From: Isoetes taiwanensis
Lineage: Eukaryota; Streptophyta; Lycopodiopsida; Isoetales; Isoetaceae
DNA: 64,000 nt
NCBI GenBank assembly: GCA_021234155.1
Contig: JAJEKV010000019.1
Location: forward strand, 372,001 to 436,000
Reading direction: 5' to 3'
Shown: positions 34,201 through 45,339 of the stretch, in pieces
Layout of the letters: every line of letters starts with the position of its first letter
How positions within the stretch are numbered: the first letter of the stretch is position 1
Notes under the pieces: model-generated
What the model was told of the DNA's origin: nothing
Database searches by the model: none
Seen by the model: only the letters and a program-made list of their open reading frames with translations
Position numbers and translations under genes: made by a program

Positions 34201-35180
34201 CTCTTCATCGGTACATGCACGAGCTTGCCAATCATTTATCTCTCGGGCCAGGGGCGGCTGCAACAAATCGAGGAAGTATCTAGGACATCAGGATCTTCCC
34301 TATGCACAAATTTATATGGCGACACCTCGCCGGTTACAATCGGTTACAAGCTCTGTTGGATAGCAAAGGCGGTCCCCACGGGATGGGATAGCCCTCTGTC
34401 AACTCTCGGCTCTCTGCTTCTCTTTGGGATCGTTGGTGTCGGGCTCTTGATCGGATCTTGTCGATCAATTGGGGGCTTTCGGCAACCCGCCCGGGCATGG
34501 TTCCTTCTCCCTATGCTTCCACAGGGGTACCTCCGCCCGGGTTCTGACTTCTCGATTGGCTTCTTCCTTTTTGGACCAAGGTCATGGATGGTCATGCGGG
34601 ATGGACACCACCTCGGATCTCGGCGGATCTCCGGTGGGATCCCGTTTTGTTCGCCCGTTCACATTGGGAAGAAGGTGCCACTCACGGATACCACCCGCAA
34701 TTGGATCTACATTGCTAATGGCGTGGTTGCAGCGCCCGGCGGATGCGCTTCATGGTCTTGACACCTTCTTTGCGGAATGCCACCACCTCACGATCCTTGA
34801 TCCATCTTCAAAGCGATTTTTTTGCGATGCTCTCAAATGCATTTTGCTAAGCTCCTTAAATCGGCGTCCCATTTTTTCTTTGCAATCGAGAATGCCGATT
34901 GTCGGTGCCTTTGGCCTCGGACTGTCTCCTCATGGAATGTCGATTACATTTCTTGAGGCATACAGCGCCCTTGAAGACATAGTGCGCTCTCGCTTTCTTA
35001 TTGATGCGAGATCACGCCCTTGGCCAAAACACTCCTCTGCTCTTCAAACACGCCGGGGATCTCATTAGCCCGATTACCATAATGGTGCGAGTCCTCACTC
35101 CGTGAGGATCACTTTCGAACCAGATGGCTTCAGCCCTCGAGAAACACTTCCTCCTTTTCTTCACTTTCGAGGTGTCGTTT
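31300..35180 (+). pseudogene. Extra coding region between integrase and 3' LTR, function unknown
   Basis: About 3.9 kb not needed by a standard gypsy element. Protein-like pieces on the plus strand include FAPKDPALFASYLSWPPTFG and ISLTQHLISRVFHIP (32,250-32,520). The latter resembles the N-terminal domain of plant transposon proteins that precedes coiled coils. A long coiled coil follows at 33,220-33,480 (LEAKLQDKHEALLRAHADLK and onwards) and continues near 33,700-33,790 (IRDLEQHLRQAIDLAMRLKQ). Further pieces reach about 35,060 (FYAGDTGTLWKWATPDFFGG). The position is where env-like ORFs sit in some plant gypsy lineages, but no signal peptide or membrane segment is evident. A 209-codon minus-strand frame at 33,637-34,266 overlaps it. 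Confidence 0.5.
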
Positions 35181-35191
35181 GGTGGGGGAAG
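35181..35191 (+). other. Polypurine tract of the gypsy element
   Basis: GGTGGGGGAAG stands immediately before the 3' LTR start (TGTTAG at 35,192). This is the expected place for the plus-strand DNA primer. Confidence 0.75.
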
Positions 35192-35757
35192 TGTTAGTCT
35201 GTGCCTCACAGTGCGGGACTATTCATCCTCTGACAGACCAGGTCAAGCTCAAGGATCCTCGGTCGATACGGGTGACCATCAAAGGCTGTGAAGACCAAGC
35301 GGCGGACCCCAGCGGTCAAAGCCTTTGGCCCGTCAACAAGAAGCCGCCCTCGGACAAGTGGCGGCGAATCCGCCCAGCGTCGGCGTCGGCGTGATTCTAG
35401 GCACTTCAAGAGGCACCGCCAACATTCTGCACCATCGGGCCTCCTTCGAAAGTCGGCGCAGAGATCGGTCGAGTGTCTATATTGGGCCCCAAGGCCATTG
35501 TACTATATATATGAGTAGAGCTAGCACATGAGTTTTTAGATGAGTTTTGAGTCTTGTCTCCTTTCGGTTTTCTCTCTATTGCGAGAGCTCATGTATGTTC
35601 ATCATTGATATCAAGGAAGCTTATCATCTTTCTCTCATTTGTTGTTTTCTTCTTCTTCTTCTCTTCTTGCAAATCCGTGACATAGTCCCAGGACTCTCTG
35701 ATTAGATCCACGGGTCCTCCACGAGGGCTGTCTTCAGGGAGTTCGAACCCGGACCCA
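35192..35757 (+). repeat. 3' LTR of the gypsy element
   Basis: Matches 24,765-25,337 along its whole length. The U3 start, the TATA-like ACTATATATATGAG and the U5 end are nearly identical, while GC-rich parts differ mainly by insertions and deletions of a few bases. Confidence 0.85.
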
Positions 35758-36478
35758 AGCGGGAGCCTAGGTGGCATGTTGGAGCCCACGTGGCATATTT
35801 GAGCCACCTTGGCAAGTTGGAGCATAGGTGGCATGCTGGAGCCTGCGTGGCATGTTTGAGCACGTTGGAGCCTAAGTGGCATGTTTGAGCCATTTTGCAT
35901 GTTGGAGCCTAAGTGGCATGTTGGGCCACCTTGGCATGTTTGAGCCCTGGGTGGCATGTTAGAGCCACCTTGGCATGTTGGAGCCCGTGGCATGTTGGAG
36001 CCACGTGGCATGTTTGAAACCACCTTGGCATGTTGGAGCCTAGGTGGCATGTTGGAAAGCCCATGTGGCATGTTTGAGCCACCTTGTCATGTTGGAGACC
36101 TAGGTGGCATGTTTGAGCCACCTTGGCATGTTGGAGACCTAGGTGGCATGTTGGAGCCTTACTCCGTGGCATGTTTGAGCCACTTTGGCATGTTTGAGCC
36201 TAGGTGGCATGTTAGAGCTACGATTGGCATCTTTGGAGCCTAGGTGGCATGTTTGAGCCAGCGTGGCATATTTAAGCCTAGGTGACATGTTGTGAGCCAC
36301 CTTGGCATGTTGGAGCCTAGGTGGCATGGTGGAGCCCCTGCATTGCATGTTAGAGCCAGCGTGGCATGTTGGAGCCACCTTGGCATGTTGGACCACCTTT
36401 GTGGCATTGAGCCACCTTGTGTATGTTTGAGCCACCTTGGTGGCATGTTTGAAACCACCTTGGCATGTTTGAGCTGAT
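35758..36478. repeat. GCCTAGGTGGC / GCCACCTTGGC minisatellite, third block
   Basis: Continuation of the array after the gypsy insertion, in the same orientation. It ends with several GCCACCTTG units before unique sequence. Confidence 0.9.
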
Positions 36479-36538
36479 TGGGACACGAGATCATGTGCAT
36501 ATGCTCAAAAATGGATTTGAGGCATAAAAAGCAAAAAC

Positions 36539-36662
<124 letters not shown>

Positions 36663-36929
36663 ACGCACGCACTATGCGCTACGCACAGGATCTGATAGAC
36701 TTGTTGGTTCCCATGGATGTTAAAGTTAAATTGGGGTTCAATTCAATTTTGGGATCTTCATAATGCCTTTGCATTCTAGTTTTCTATAAGCGTGAGGGGT
36801 AAAGGGACAATAGATGAGATATTGCATTTTTGCACCGGTCTTGCACCCCCTCAAGGAATACAAATCAACTTGATGGTTTTGTTATGCAAAAATAGGTGTT
36901 AAGTAATTGAAGTAACTTGTCTTACATGG

Positions 36930-37470
36930 AATACTAGTATAAGGACATGTGATCGTGCATGTGCATCACATGTAGCAAATCAAGTACTCTGTCCTACCAC
37001 TATAAAGACCTGTGATATGGAAGGATAGGACATGTAGAGAATCAAGTATTCTTTCCTACTTCTATAAAGACATGTGACAATAGAAGTATTACACATGTCG
37101 TAATTCATGTATTCTTTCCTACAATGCCTTAGCAAATAAAGTACTCTGTCCTACTACTATAAAGACATGTGACATGGAAGCATATGACATGTAGAGAATC
37201 AAGTATTCTTTCCTACTTCTATAAAGACATGTGACAGTAGAAGTATTACACATGTCATAATTCATGTATTCTTTCCTACAATGCCTTAGCAAATAAAGTA
37301 CTCTGTCCTACTACTATAAAGACATGTGAATGGAAGTATAGGACATGTAGAGAAGCAAATATTCTTTCCTACATCTATAAAGACATGTGACAATAGAATT
37401 ATTAGACATGTAGAAATTCAAGTATTCTTTCCTCTGATTGGATTGTATTATAAAATGACATGTCACAATA
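36930..37470. repeat. 157-bp tandem repeat, about three copies
   Basis: CTATAAAGACATGTGA marks the same point of successive units at 37,000, 37,157 and 37,314, giving a 157-bp period. Each unit consists of two related halves, each with ATTCTTTCCTAC / ACATGT phrases. Confidence 0.85.
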
Positions 37471-38040
37471 GAAGAAACTACAAAAACAACGGTGGATGTT
37501 TTTAGTCCTTGAAAAAAAGAACACCATTATCGAACAAAACCATACCTCCACAAATCCACATGTAGGATTCTTTGAAAGCTGGGACATGTAGACCTACCAA
37601 AACTGATGTTTTCAACAGTGGACCAAAAACCGGGGTGAGTGTGAAGGATGGAGGAAAGTACTAGTCATGGCAGGAAAGCTCATGAAGAAATGAAATGAAC
37701 TGTAGAAAACGTATTTATGGAGAATGAAATGAAATGAAATGTAGAAAACCTACTTCCCTTACCCTACCTAGATAAGATAGGTTGCAAGGGAAAATACAAT
37801 CAGCTTCACATGCATAGCGGATCGATTATAATGATCGAAGAATGTGAAGGAAGGTTTCTTGAGGTTTTCTAATTTCCACAAGGCATTAGACTAGAAAATA
37901 AAAAAATCTTAAGGTTATGGCGCACGTGGACAAGTTTAATTTAATTTAATTTATTGACCAAGCCATTTAGGCCCCCAGGCCTCTATGGCAAAAGAATACA
38001 AATCTATTTTGGCACTTAGTATAGAACGCCATCAATGTCA
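37471..38040. other. No gene; short pentanucleotide repeats
   Basis: Contains (GAAAT) repeats near 37,720-37,750 and (TTTAA) repeats near 37,937-37,955. Nothing coding was recognised. Confidence 0.4.
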
Positions 38041-41000
38041 AAATTACTCATAAGAGTGAAAAGTTCACTTATCTCTTCTCTCTCTTTAAAATATCTCTAA
38101 AATATGAATATAGGGTATGCGTGGGTACAACATCAAAGAGTTCACCAAGTGTCGATCTTTGTAATATCATTTGGGCGGTTTGTTCATATCTTTGAGCACT
38201 TCAAGAATCGTGCTCTTAGGTCTTCTTTGGATCTAAGCAGCTTTCGGACAAAACCTTAGCTCAATGCGAGGTGTATTATGAGGCGACAATCTGATTTGAG
38301 AGATAAGCATCGTTTTCCTCTGCTAATACGTGAGAGTAGATAAGGCTGCTCTTTATACTCGATAGATCATTTATCTCGGCAAAGGTAAAAAACTTGGTTT
38401 TCACTTACTTGCCACAATTTGCGAATCAGCTCGTGCAACCACATAATCATGTATTTCTTCAATTTTTTGGGATCTTGGCCAAAGCATCATCATCCGACCA
38501 TTTTCTTGCCCATCTCTTAACATCGTCGGCCATACCACCCTTTTTGTGCTATGCACAAGGGCTGATATGGTGTCGATCTGTGCCCATGGCTTGGACTCGA
38601 TTCACATATGAGATGGTTCTGCATAATGCCTCTACTTCAAGAGGTAGTAAACCCGTTCGACCAACAACATACGATTATGGAGTTTGCACCTTAACTCCCA
38701 ATTCACTATTAAAAATCTTTTTTGCACCTTCTCTATGTCTCTCCATCCTTTAAAGACAAAACTGGCCCCCGATTTGGACATCCATAAAGGACAACTATTT
38801 TTACTTGTATCCCAAAAGAAGTTTTCTTAATCGCCAATGCTCAAAATTGTTGACCTTACAGCGATACATCATACTATAAAATGCCACGAGACCACCCGAT
38901 ACGCTTTTGGGCTGCCAATGTCCACTTATAATTATTAAGTCACTTCTACTCCCAAATATTTTATGCCGTTACTTGTTCAAGTGGAACACTTTTTGCATAT
39001 AAGATTGTATTATCCATGCCTCCTAGCACCATTATCTTTGACTTTTCAAAGATTGATCTTCATGCTTTTTTGTTCACAAAAAGCATACAACACATCAAGA
39101 TGACGTTGTAACCCAGCTACATTCCTTGAAACTAATACAATATCATCAGCAAAAATCAAGAGCTGCAAGACATACCTTCCCAATTGGGCTCCTAGCCCTC
39201 CAAGACGCGCCATCCAGCTTTCTAGTTCATCTATGAACAATCCAAAAAGAGTCGGAGAGCAAGGGCAACCTTGCTTTACTCCAATCGTATTCTGCACTCT
39301 TTCTGGTCCTGTAAATGGGAAGGATAGTTCTACTAGAACTCTGTCATACAAGCATGCAACTGCATGATAAAGTTCTTCTGGGATTTCAAGCATTTCCAAC
39401 CTGTGGGCAAGATCTGTTCTCTTAACTGTATCAAAGGCTTTTGTGAGATCTATAAAGGCAAGAAATCTTTTATTACCAGCACCCTTTGCACCTTCAGACA
39501 AAACTCGCAGTGTAACTAAATGATCAATAGTGGAATGGTCAGTTCTAAAACCCGCCTGACAAACATCACGGATATCTTTTTTGTCTGCCCATGAAGATAA
39601 TTTTCGTTCAAGCATAGATGCAAACAATTTCGCAAACACATTACTCACCAAAATGGTCCGATAGTTTCGCACATCTTCTTTGTTACCAGCCTTATGGATA
39701 GGTACGACCCTGTTTAAGCACCATGCATCAGGAAACCCATTTTTTAGTGCATCATTACATAGATCCGCAAGGAATTCATGCAGCTTAGATCCTCCCCATT
39801 TCAAGAGTTCTATGGACAGCCCATTTGAGTCACATGCTTTGCCATTTGCCATGGTCTTAAGCGCTTCAGTCACATCTGTGCTAGTAAAAAGCAATGAGTT
39901 TCTACTATGAAATGAAAAACCTTGTTCACCCGGAGTCTGGTATAAAGCTTTCACCAATCCAAATAGGTCATCTCTTTGAATAGTGGCCGTCTCCATATGT
40001 TTTTTGAGCCTATTAAAAAATCTTTTTGGATCTATCTCCTGCTCTGTCATCACCATATCTTGGTGGTTCCGTAACCATTCCCTTTTCTTTCTTTTCACTA
40101 TGTTCCTGTAGACTTTCAATTCTTCCGCAGCTTTAGTCTGCTTAAACTTCAGCTTTGCCTCAAAACATTCTTTGTCAAACCATTTACTATCTCGTTTTCT
40201 TCTCCCCTTTGGATCCAGTATTAAACTTTGCATATGCATACTTCTGTCTAAGCTATCTTCCCATGTTATGTTTTCTAGTTTATGAGTCAATACCTCTTTA
40301 TAATCTGAAGCCAATTTATAGTTCACTCTTAGTTTAATTTTGTGCAAGGCGGTAGCATCTCCTTGGCGCATTTTGTATTCAAACAAATGTGCAAAGGTGC
40401 ATGATCTGATACGGACTTACATCAAGCACCATGAATTCTGTCACAATCGTAAACTTTTTGGTTAGCCAATTAGCAAATCCAGTGCTAGAACCATTTGGGT
40501 GGTAGCATGTAAATCCCTGGAGCTAGGATATTTTTCAAGACCATTGTAGATTATCATATCAAATGATTCACATAGTGTAAGAACATGCCTACCCATCTTA
40601 TTTTGCATGGTGTCCATGGATGATAAATCGCCATGTATCCTTCACATTCGGTCAGTTCATTTAGCCACAATTCATTGCCTTCCCCGACAACAATATGGCT
40701 TGTTTATTCTTTGATTCTCCGTTCAAATCACCTACTATGGCCCGATCTTTTCTATTTAAATGTTAATATATCGGAGGCTAAATGAAGAAAAGGATCATCT
40801 GCACTTAAGCCTTTATTTGTGTATATATCGTTTGCGGTTGCGGATCTAATGAAACAAAATATGCAACGACCATGTATATCACCACTGCTTGTGTGAAATT
40901 TCAGCCGGATGTATTGTGCATATGTATCCTTCTTCTCTATTATAAGCGCTTTTTGCAATGTCTTTCTTTGCATAACAAGCTATCAGCCCCATCCCCTTCT

Positions 41001-41400
41001 CTTTGTTTCCTATGAAATTCCATCTTTGAATCTATATCTTCAAAGCCAGGATTGTCAATAACCTGCTTGTTTCTGATTCCCATGTTTCCAGAAAAACCAA
41101 GAAACAAAACATCATTACCGATGATGGTATTTTCACTTAGCCCATGCACATTCAGTTAAAAGCCTGGAGGCATCGCTTCCCTATGCCACTATTTGCAAAC
41201 AACCAATTTATTATTAACAACAATGTACGCATTTTTACCTTCACCTCTAAGTCTTTTCACTTCATCTAGGAGTTGTTTTCTCTCTTTTTGTTGTTGCATG
41301 GTTAGATCGTCATTCAGCCAAAGCTTCTGCCCTTTCAAATGGTTTCTGTGTTGCGCGACTCTTGTCCGTGCTTCTATTGAGCCAAATTTCAGCAATACTA
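38040..41400 (-). mobile_element. LINE (non-LTR retrotransposon), endonuclease plus reverse transcriptase
   Basis: On the minus strand from about 41,395 the order is: an ORF1-tail-like segment (KLWLNDDLTMQQQKERKQLL, 41,189-41,395); endonuclease-like pieces (MEFHRKQREGDG near 41,030, IEKKDTYAQYIRLKFHTSSG near 40,900, SADDPFLHLASDILTF near 40,770, DLNGES near 40,720); the long RT frame 40,386-39,046; and a C-terminal region in broken frames down to about 38,040 (SKPWAQIDTISALVHSTKRV near 38,590). No poly(A) tail or target duplication was found. The endonuclease half is decayed while RT is intact. Confidence 0.8.
39046..40386 (-). CDS. LINE reverse transcriptase, 446-codon open frame
   Basis: The enzyme copies the element's RNA into DNA at the target site. 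Catalytic motifs are intact: FIDLTKAFDTV (first Asp), GVKQGCPCSPTLFGLFIDEL (substrate-binding loop) and FADDIVLV near residues 412-419 (the two catalytic Asp). NYRTILVSN and CQAGFRTDHST, the usual finger motifs, precede them. The frame lacks an endonuclease domain and its start is arbitrary, since upstream coding continues in other frames. Downstream, RT-tail sequence (KSKIMVLGG) continues past the stop in another frame. Retention of this long frame amid decay suggests a fairly young copy or few local sequence errors. Confidence 0.8.
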   Translation of the reverse strand: MFEYKMRQGDATALHKIKLRVNYKLASDYKEVLTHKLENITWEDSLDRSMHMQSLILDPKGRRKRDSKWFDKECFEAKLKFKQTKAAEELKVYRNIVKRKKREWLRNHQDMVMTEQEIDPKRFFNRLKKHMETATIQRDDLFGLVKALYQTPGEQGFSFHSRNSLLFTSTDVTEALKTMANGKACDSNGLSIELLKWGGSKLHEFLADLCNDALKNGFPDAWCLNRVVPIHKAGNKEDVRNYRTILVSNVFAKLFASMLERKLSSWADKKDIRDVCQAGFRTDHSTIDHLVTLRVLSEGAKGAGNKRFLAFIDLTKAFDTVKRTDLAHRLEMLEIPEELYHAVACLYDRVLVELSFPFTGPERVQNTIGVKQGCPCSPTLFGLFIDELESWMARLGGLGAQLGRYVLQLLIFADDIVLVSRNVAGLQRHLDVLYAFCEQKSMKINL

Positions 41401-41639
41401 ACCTGTTTCTGCCAGCTTCCTTAGAAAAAACCAGTTATTATTGTAGGAAAAATCATAGCTCCTTAGAAAAAACCACAATATCTCTTTAACAAACCACACC
41501 TCCACGTAACTACATGTAGATTTTTTTTGAAATATTCGGAAAACAACATATATATACAAGAAATTTATTACGTCCTTTGTAGCATTGTTCCAGTTTTAGC
41601 ATGTTTCTACGATGCAAGTTCCTGTCATGCCCTACATTT

Positions 41640-42425
41640 TAAAAGAACCTCTTGAGAATACTCTAAATTCATAGATTCTCTAAGATTCTACCAAGGTTCT
41701 CTTAGAGGTTTCGTGAAGATTCCTCTAAATGTTTTAAGATTCCATTAGATTCTCTTAGATTTTATGAGGTTCCTTGCATTTTATGAAGATTCCCTTTAGA
41801 TTCCATTAGATTTCCATAGATTCTCCAAGATTCTATGAAGATCCCCTTGGATTCCCTTAGATCGCTTTAGATTTTATAAGATTGACCTAGGTTCCCTTAT
41901 ATTATATGAGATTCAAAGAGATTCTATAAAGATTCTGCTAGATACTCTAAGATTTCATCAAGATTTTCATAGATTCCTTTAGATTTTATAAAGATTCCCT
42001 TAGAGCTTATGAAGATTCTCTTAGGTTCCCCTAGATTTTAAGAGATTCCCTTAGATTTGTAAATATTTTCCTAGATTCTCTTACATTTTATGAGATTTTC
42101 TTAGATTCCCTTAGATTCTCTTGGATTCTTTTACATTCTAAAACATTCTAGGACTTTTCTGGAACATTTCAAACTTTCAAAACATCCTAGAACTTTTCTG
42201 GAAGTATTTCCCTAGATTCCCTTACATTCTCATTATATTCCCCTACATATAAGAACAATTTAGAACTTTTGGAAGGATTCTCTTAGATTCCCCTAGATTC
42301 TCTTATATTCTAAAACTTTCTAGAGTATTATGGAACTTTCTAGAACATTCTATAAGATTCTAGGACTTTTCTAGAGCCTTGAGAACATTCTAGAACTTTC
42401 TTGAACTATCTAGAATGTTATGTTC
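41640..42425. repeat. Decamer array (CTTAGATTCC type) passing into TTCTAGAA repeats, copy 1
   Basis: Near-decameric units such as CTTAGATTCC and CTAAGATTCT fill the first 500 bp. From about 42,300 they become alternating TTCnn/GAAnn pentamers, for example ACTTTCTAGAACATTCTA. This matches the heat-shock-element rule (nGAAn and nTTCn alternating). Confidence 0.7.
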
Positions 42426-42490
42426 TATTTTATCTTAATTAGAACATCACCCTTAAGTATATTTGAAACATAAATTAATTTTGAAATTAA

Positions 42491-42552
42491 TGCTTTGTTT
42501 AGTGGTTAGAATGGAGGGCTGGGAGGTTGATGGCGGGGTTCAAATCCCTCAC
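42491..42552 (+). other. tRNA-like (SINE-type) head, copy 1
   Basis: TGTTTAGTGGTTAGAAT resembles an A box and GGGTTCAAATCCC a B box of the internal pol III promoter, about 35 bp apart. The anticodon arm does not fold properly, so this is not a working tRNA gene. Confidence 0.55.
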
Positions 42553-43184
42553 ACAACATAAAATTTTAAAAGCCTTTCCTTAGGGGGCGAGCATTCAACA
42601 TGAGCCTTAGGATCTTAGACTTCGATCAGCGATGAGATCTCACCATATAAAAGCAACATGAGTAGTAGAATCTATTACATATAATTCCCAAAGCCATGTG
42701 GACCAGTAAGATATGTGCCAAACCACACGGTAGTAGGATTGTCCGAAGCCTTTCCTTAAGGGGCGAGCATTCAACATGAGCCTTAGGATCTTGGGCTTCG
42801 ATCAGCGATCGAGATCTCACCATATAAAAAGCAACATGGTAGGTAGAATCTATTACATATAATTCCCAAAGCCATGTGGGTGCCAAACCACCGAGCGTGG
42901 GATCTCCGGATCGACAATGGGGGGATCAAGAGCAACTTTGGGCGTTAGATCGATTACATATAATTCCCAAAAGCTATGTGCACCGTAGGATATGTCCCCA
43001 AGCAACGTGGAGTAGAATCTCGGACCCGACGATCGGGGATCAGATCAACCAGGACCGTAGGATCGTCTATACGGATCTATATATAAACTCCCAAGCCATC
43101 TGGGGCGTAGGATACGTCCCAAACCCACGTGGAACCGTGGGATCTCGAGCGGATGGTCCGGATAAGCGGGTCAAACATAAGAAG

Positions 43185-43185
<1 letters not shown>

Positions 43186-43242
<57 letters not shown>
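43186..43242. repeat. (GATA)n microsatellite
   Basis: About 13 uninterrupted GATA units, followed by TATATATA, inside the composite repeat. Shorter GATA-like runs occur near 46,550. Confidence 0.95.
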
Positions 43243-43589
43243 TATATAGCCATGTGCAGTAGGATGTGTCCCCAAAAGCAGCGTGGTAGTAGGATCTCGG
43301 ACCCGACGATCGGGGATCAGATCAACTTTGGACCGTAGGAGGATAAACACATATAGTCTATACACAAACTACCAAGCCATGCGGGCGTGGGATCGTCCCA
43401 AAGCCCGTGAGCCGTAGGATCTGGGATCCTTGGACGGATTAGGAGGACAAACATAAGAACATATATATGTTATGATATGATATATATACACAAGAAATTT
43501 AATGCGTCCTACGGTGCATGTTCGAGTTTTAGCATGTTCCTACGTGCAAGTTCTTGTCGTGCCCTACATTCTAAAAGAATCTCTTGAGA

Positions 43590-44300
43590 ATACTCTATAG
43601 ATTCTCTAAGATTCTACGGGTTCTCTTGGAGGTTTTAAGTGGAGATTCCTCTAAATTTTATAACATTCCCTCTAGATTCCATCAGATTTCTATAGATTCT
43701 CCAAGATTCTATGAAGATCCCCTTAGATACCCTTAGATCCCTTTAGATTTTACGAGATTGCCCTAGGTTCCCTTACATTATATGACATTCAAAGAGATTC
43801 TATAAAGATTCCCTTAATTACTCTAATATTTCATCAACATTTTCTTACATTCCCTTAGATTTTATGAAGATTCCCTTAAATCCCCTAGATTTTAAGAAAT
43901 TCCCTTAGGCTTGTAAATATTTTCCTAGATTCTCTTACATTTTATGAGATTTTTTTAGATTACATTAGATTCTCCTGGATTCCTTTACATTCTAGAACTT
44001 TTTAGAACATTCTAAGACTTTCTGGAACATTGTGAGACTTTCAAAATATCCTAGAACTTTCTGGAAGTATTTCCCTAGATTCTCTTACATTCCCATAGAT
44101 TCCCCTACATTCTAGAACATTTTAGAACTTATTAGAACAATTTGGAACTTTCTGGAAGAATTTTCTTAGATTCCCTCCAGATTCTCTTATGTTCTAGAAT
44201 TTTCTAGAATTTTGGAACTTTCTAGAAGATTCTAGAACTTTCTAGAGCCTTCCAGAACATTTTAGAACTCTTTTGAACTATCTAGAATGGTATACTCTAT
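43590..44300. repeat. Decamer array passing into TTCTAGAA repeats, copy 2
   Basis: Same organisation as copy 1. The TTCTAGAA part runs about 44,190-44,290, including AACTTTCTAGAAGATTCTAG. Confidence 0.7.
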
Positions 44301-44362
44301 TTTATCTTAATTAGAATGTTACCCTTAACTGTATTTGAAACGTAAATCATTTATAGAATTAA

Positions 44363-44425
44363 TGCTTGATCTAGTGGTTAGAATCGTCGGTTGGGGGGTC
44401 AATGACCAAGGTTCGAATCCCTCAT
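44363..44425 (+). other. tRNA-like (SINE-type) head, copy 2a
   Basis: GATCTAGTGGTTAGAAT (A-box-like) followed after about 28 bp by a perfect B box, GGTTCGAATCC. It is tandemly duplicated about 105 bp downstream. Confidence 0.6.
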
Positions 44426-44469
44426 ACTACATTAAGTATATTTGAAACATAAATAATTCATGGAATTAA

Positions 44470-44532
44470 TGCTTGCTCTAGTGGTTAGAATGGGGGGTTG
44501 GGGGGTCAATGACCAGGGTTCGAATTCCCCAT
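44470..44532 (+). other. tRNA-like (SINE-type) head, copy 2b
   Basis: Second unit of the duplication: CTCTAGTGGTTAGAAT and GGGTTCGAATTCC. The duplicated segment begins at AAGTATATTTGAAAC. Confidence 0.6.
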
Positions 44533-45339
44533 AGAACATAAAACTTTTTAAAAGCCTTTTCTTAAGGGATGAGCATTCAACGTGGGCCATAGGAGCTTGG
44601 ACCCGATCAAGGGTCGAGATCTCATTATGTGACAATAATTAAAGCAACATGAGTCATAGGATCTATTACATATAATTCCCAAAGTCATATGCAAGTAGGA
44701 TATGTGCTAAGCCCGTGGTAGTAAGATCCTAGATCGACGATCGGGGATCAAGAACAATCTGGACCTTAAGATCTATTACATATAATTCCCAAAGCCATGT
44801 GCCGTAGGATATGTCCCAAAACAGCGTGAGCCGTAGGATCTCGGATGGGCGATCATGATCAAATCGCACGGAGCAGTAGGATCGCTTACATATAGCGACA
44901 AACAAACTCCCAAGCCATACGGGCGTACGATACATCCCAAAGCCACATGGTAGTAGGATCTCGGATCAACGGTGGGATTAAGCGCTACAAACATAAGAAC
45001 ATATATATGTTAGATCAGGTAGGATGTCTCCCAAAGCAGCGCGTGAGTCATAGGATCTCCCGGATCAGCGATCGGGGATCAAATCAACATGGATCGTAGG
45101 ATGAAACACATATAGCGACAAACAAACTCCCAAGCCATGCGGGCGTGCGATCGTCCCAAAGCCACGTGAGCCGTAGGATCTCGGATCAACGGTCGGATTG
45201 AGTGTTACAAACATAAGAACATATATATGTTATATATATAAGACAAGAAATTTAATGCGTCCTACGGTGCATGTTCAAGTTTTAGCATGTTCCTACGTGC
45301 AAGTTCTTGTAAAAGAATCTCTTGAGAATACTCTAAATT

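Larger units (their letters stand above)
24765..35757 (+). mobile_element. Ty3/gypsy LTR retrotransposon, about 11 kb
   Basis: Two LTRs (24,765-25,337 and 35,192-35,757) in direct orientation enclose gag, protease, RT-RNase H and integrase in Ty3/gypsy order, followed by about 3.9 kb of further coding-like sequence. The element inserted into the GCCTAGGTGGC minisatellite, whose units touch both LTRs. No matching 5-bp target duplication could be read. Most frames are interrupted by short indels, so no intact polyprotein is present in this sequence. A deleted relative lies at 13.76-15.0 kb. Confidence 0.85.

Noticed and set aside
39680-39910. 76-codon plus-strand frame
   Set aside because: It is antisense to the intact LINE reverse transcriptase, whose catalytic motifs are clear.
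44190-44290. Functional heat-shock promoter
   Set aside because: Only the binding-site pattern is visible. There is no adjacent gene or TATA box, so no promoter call is made.
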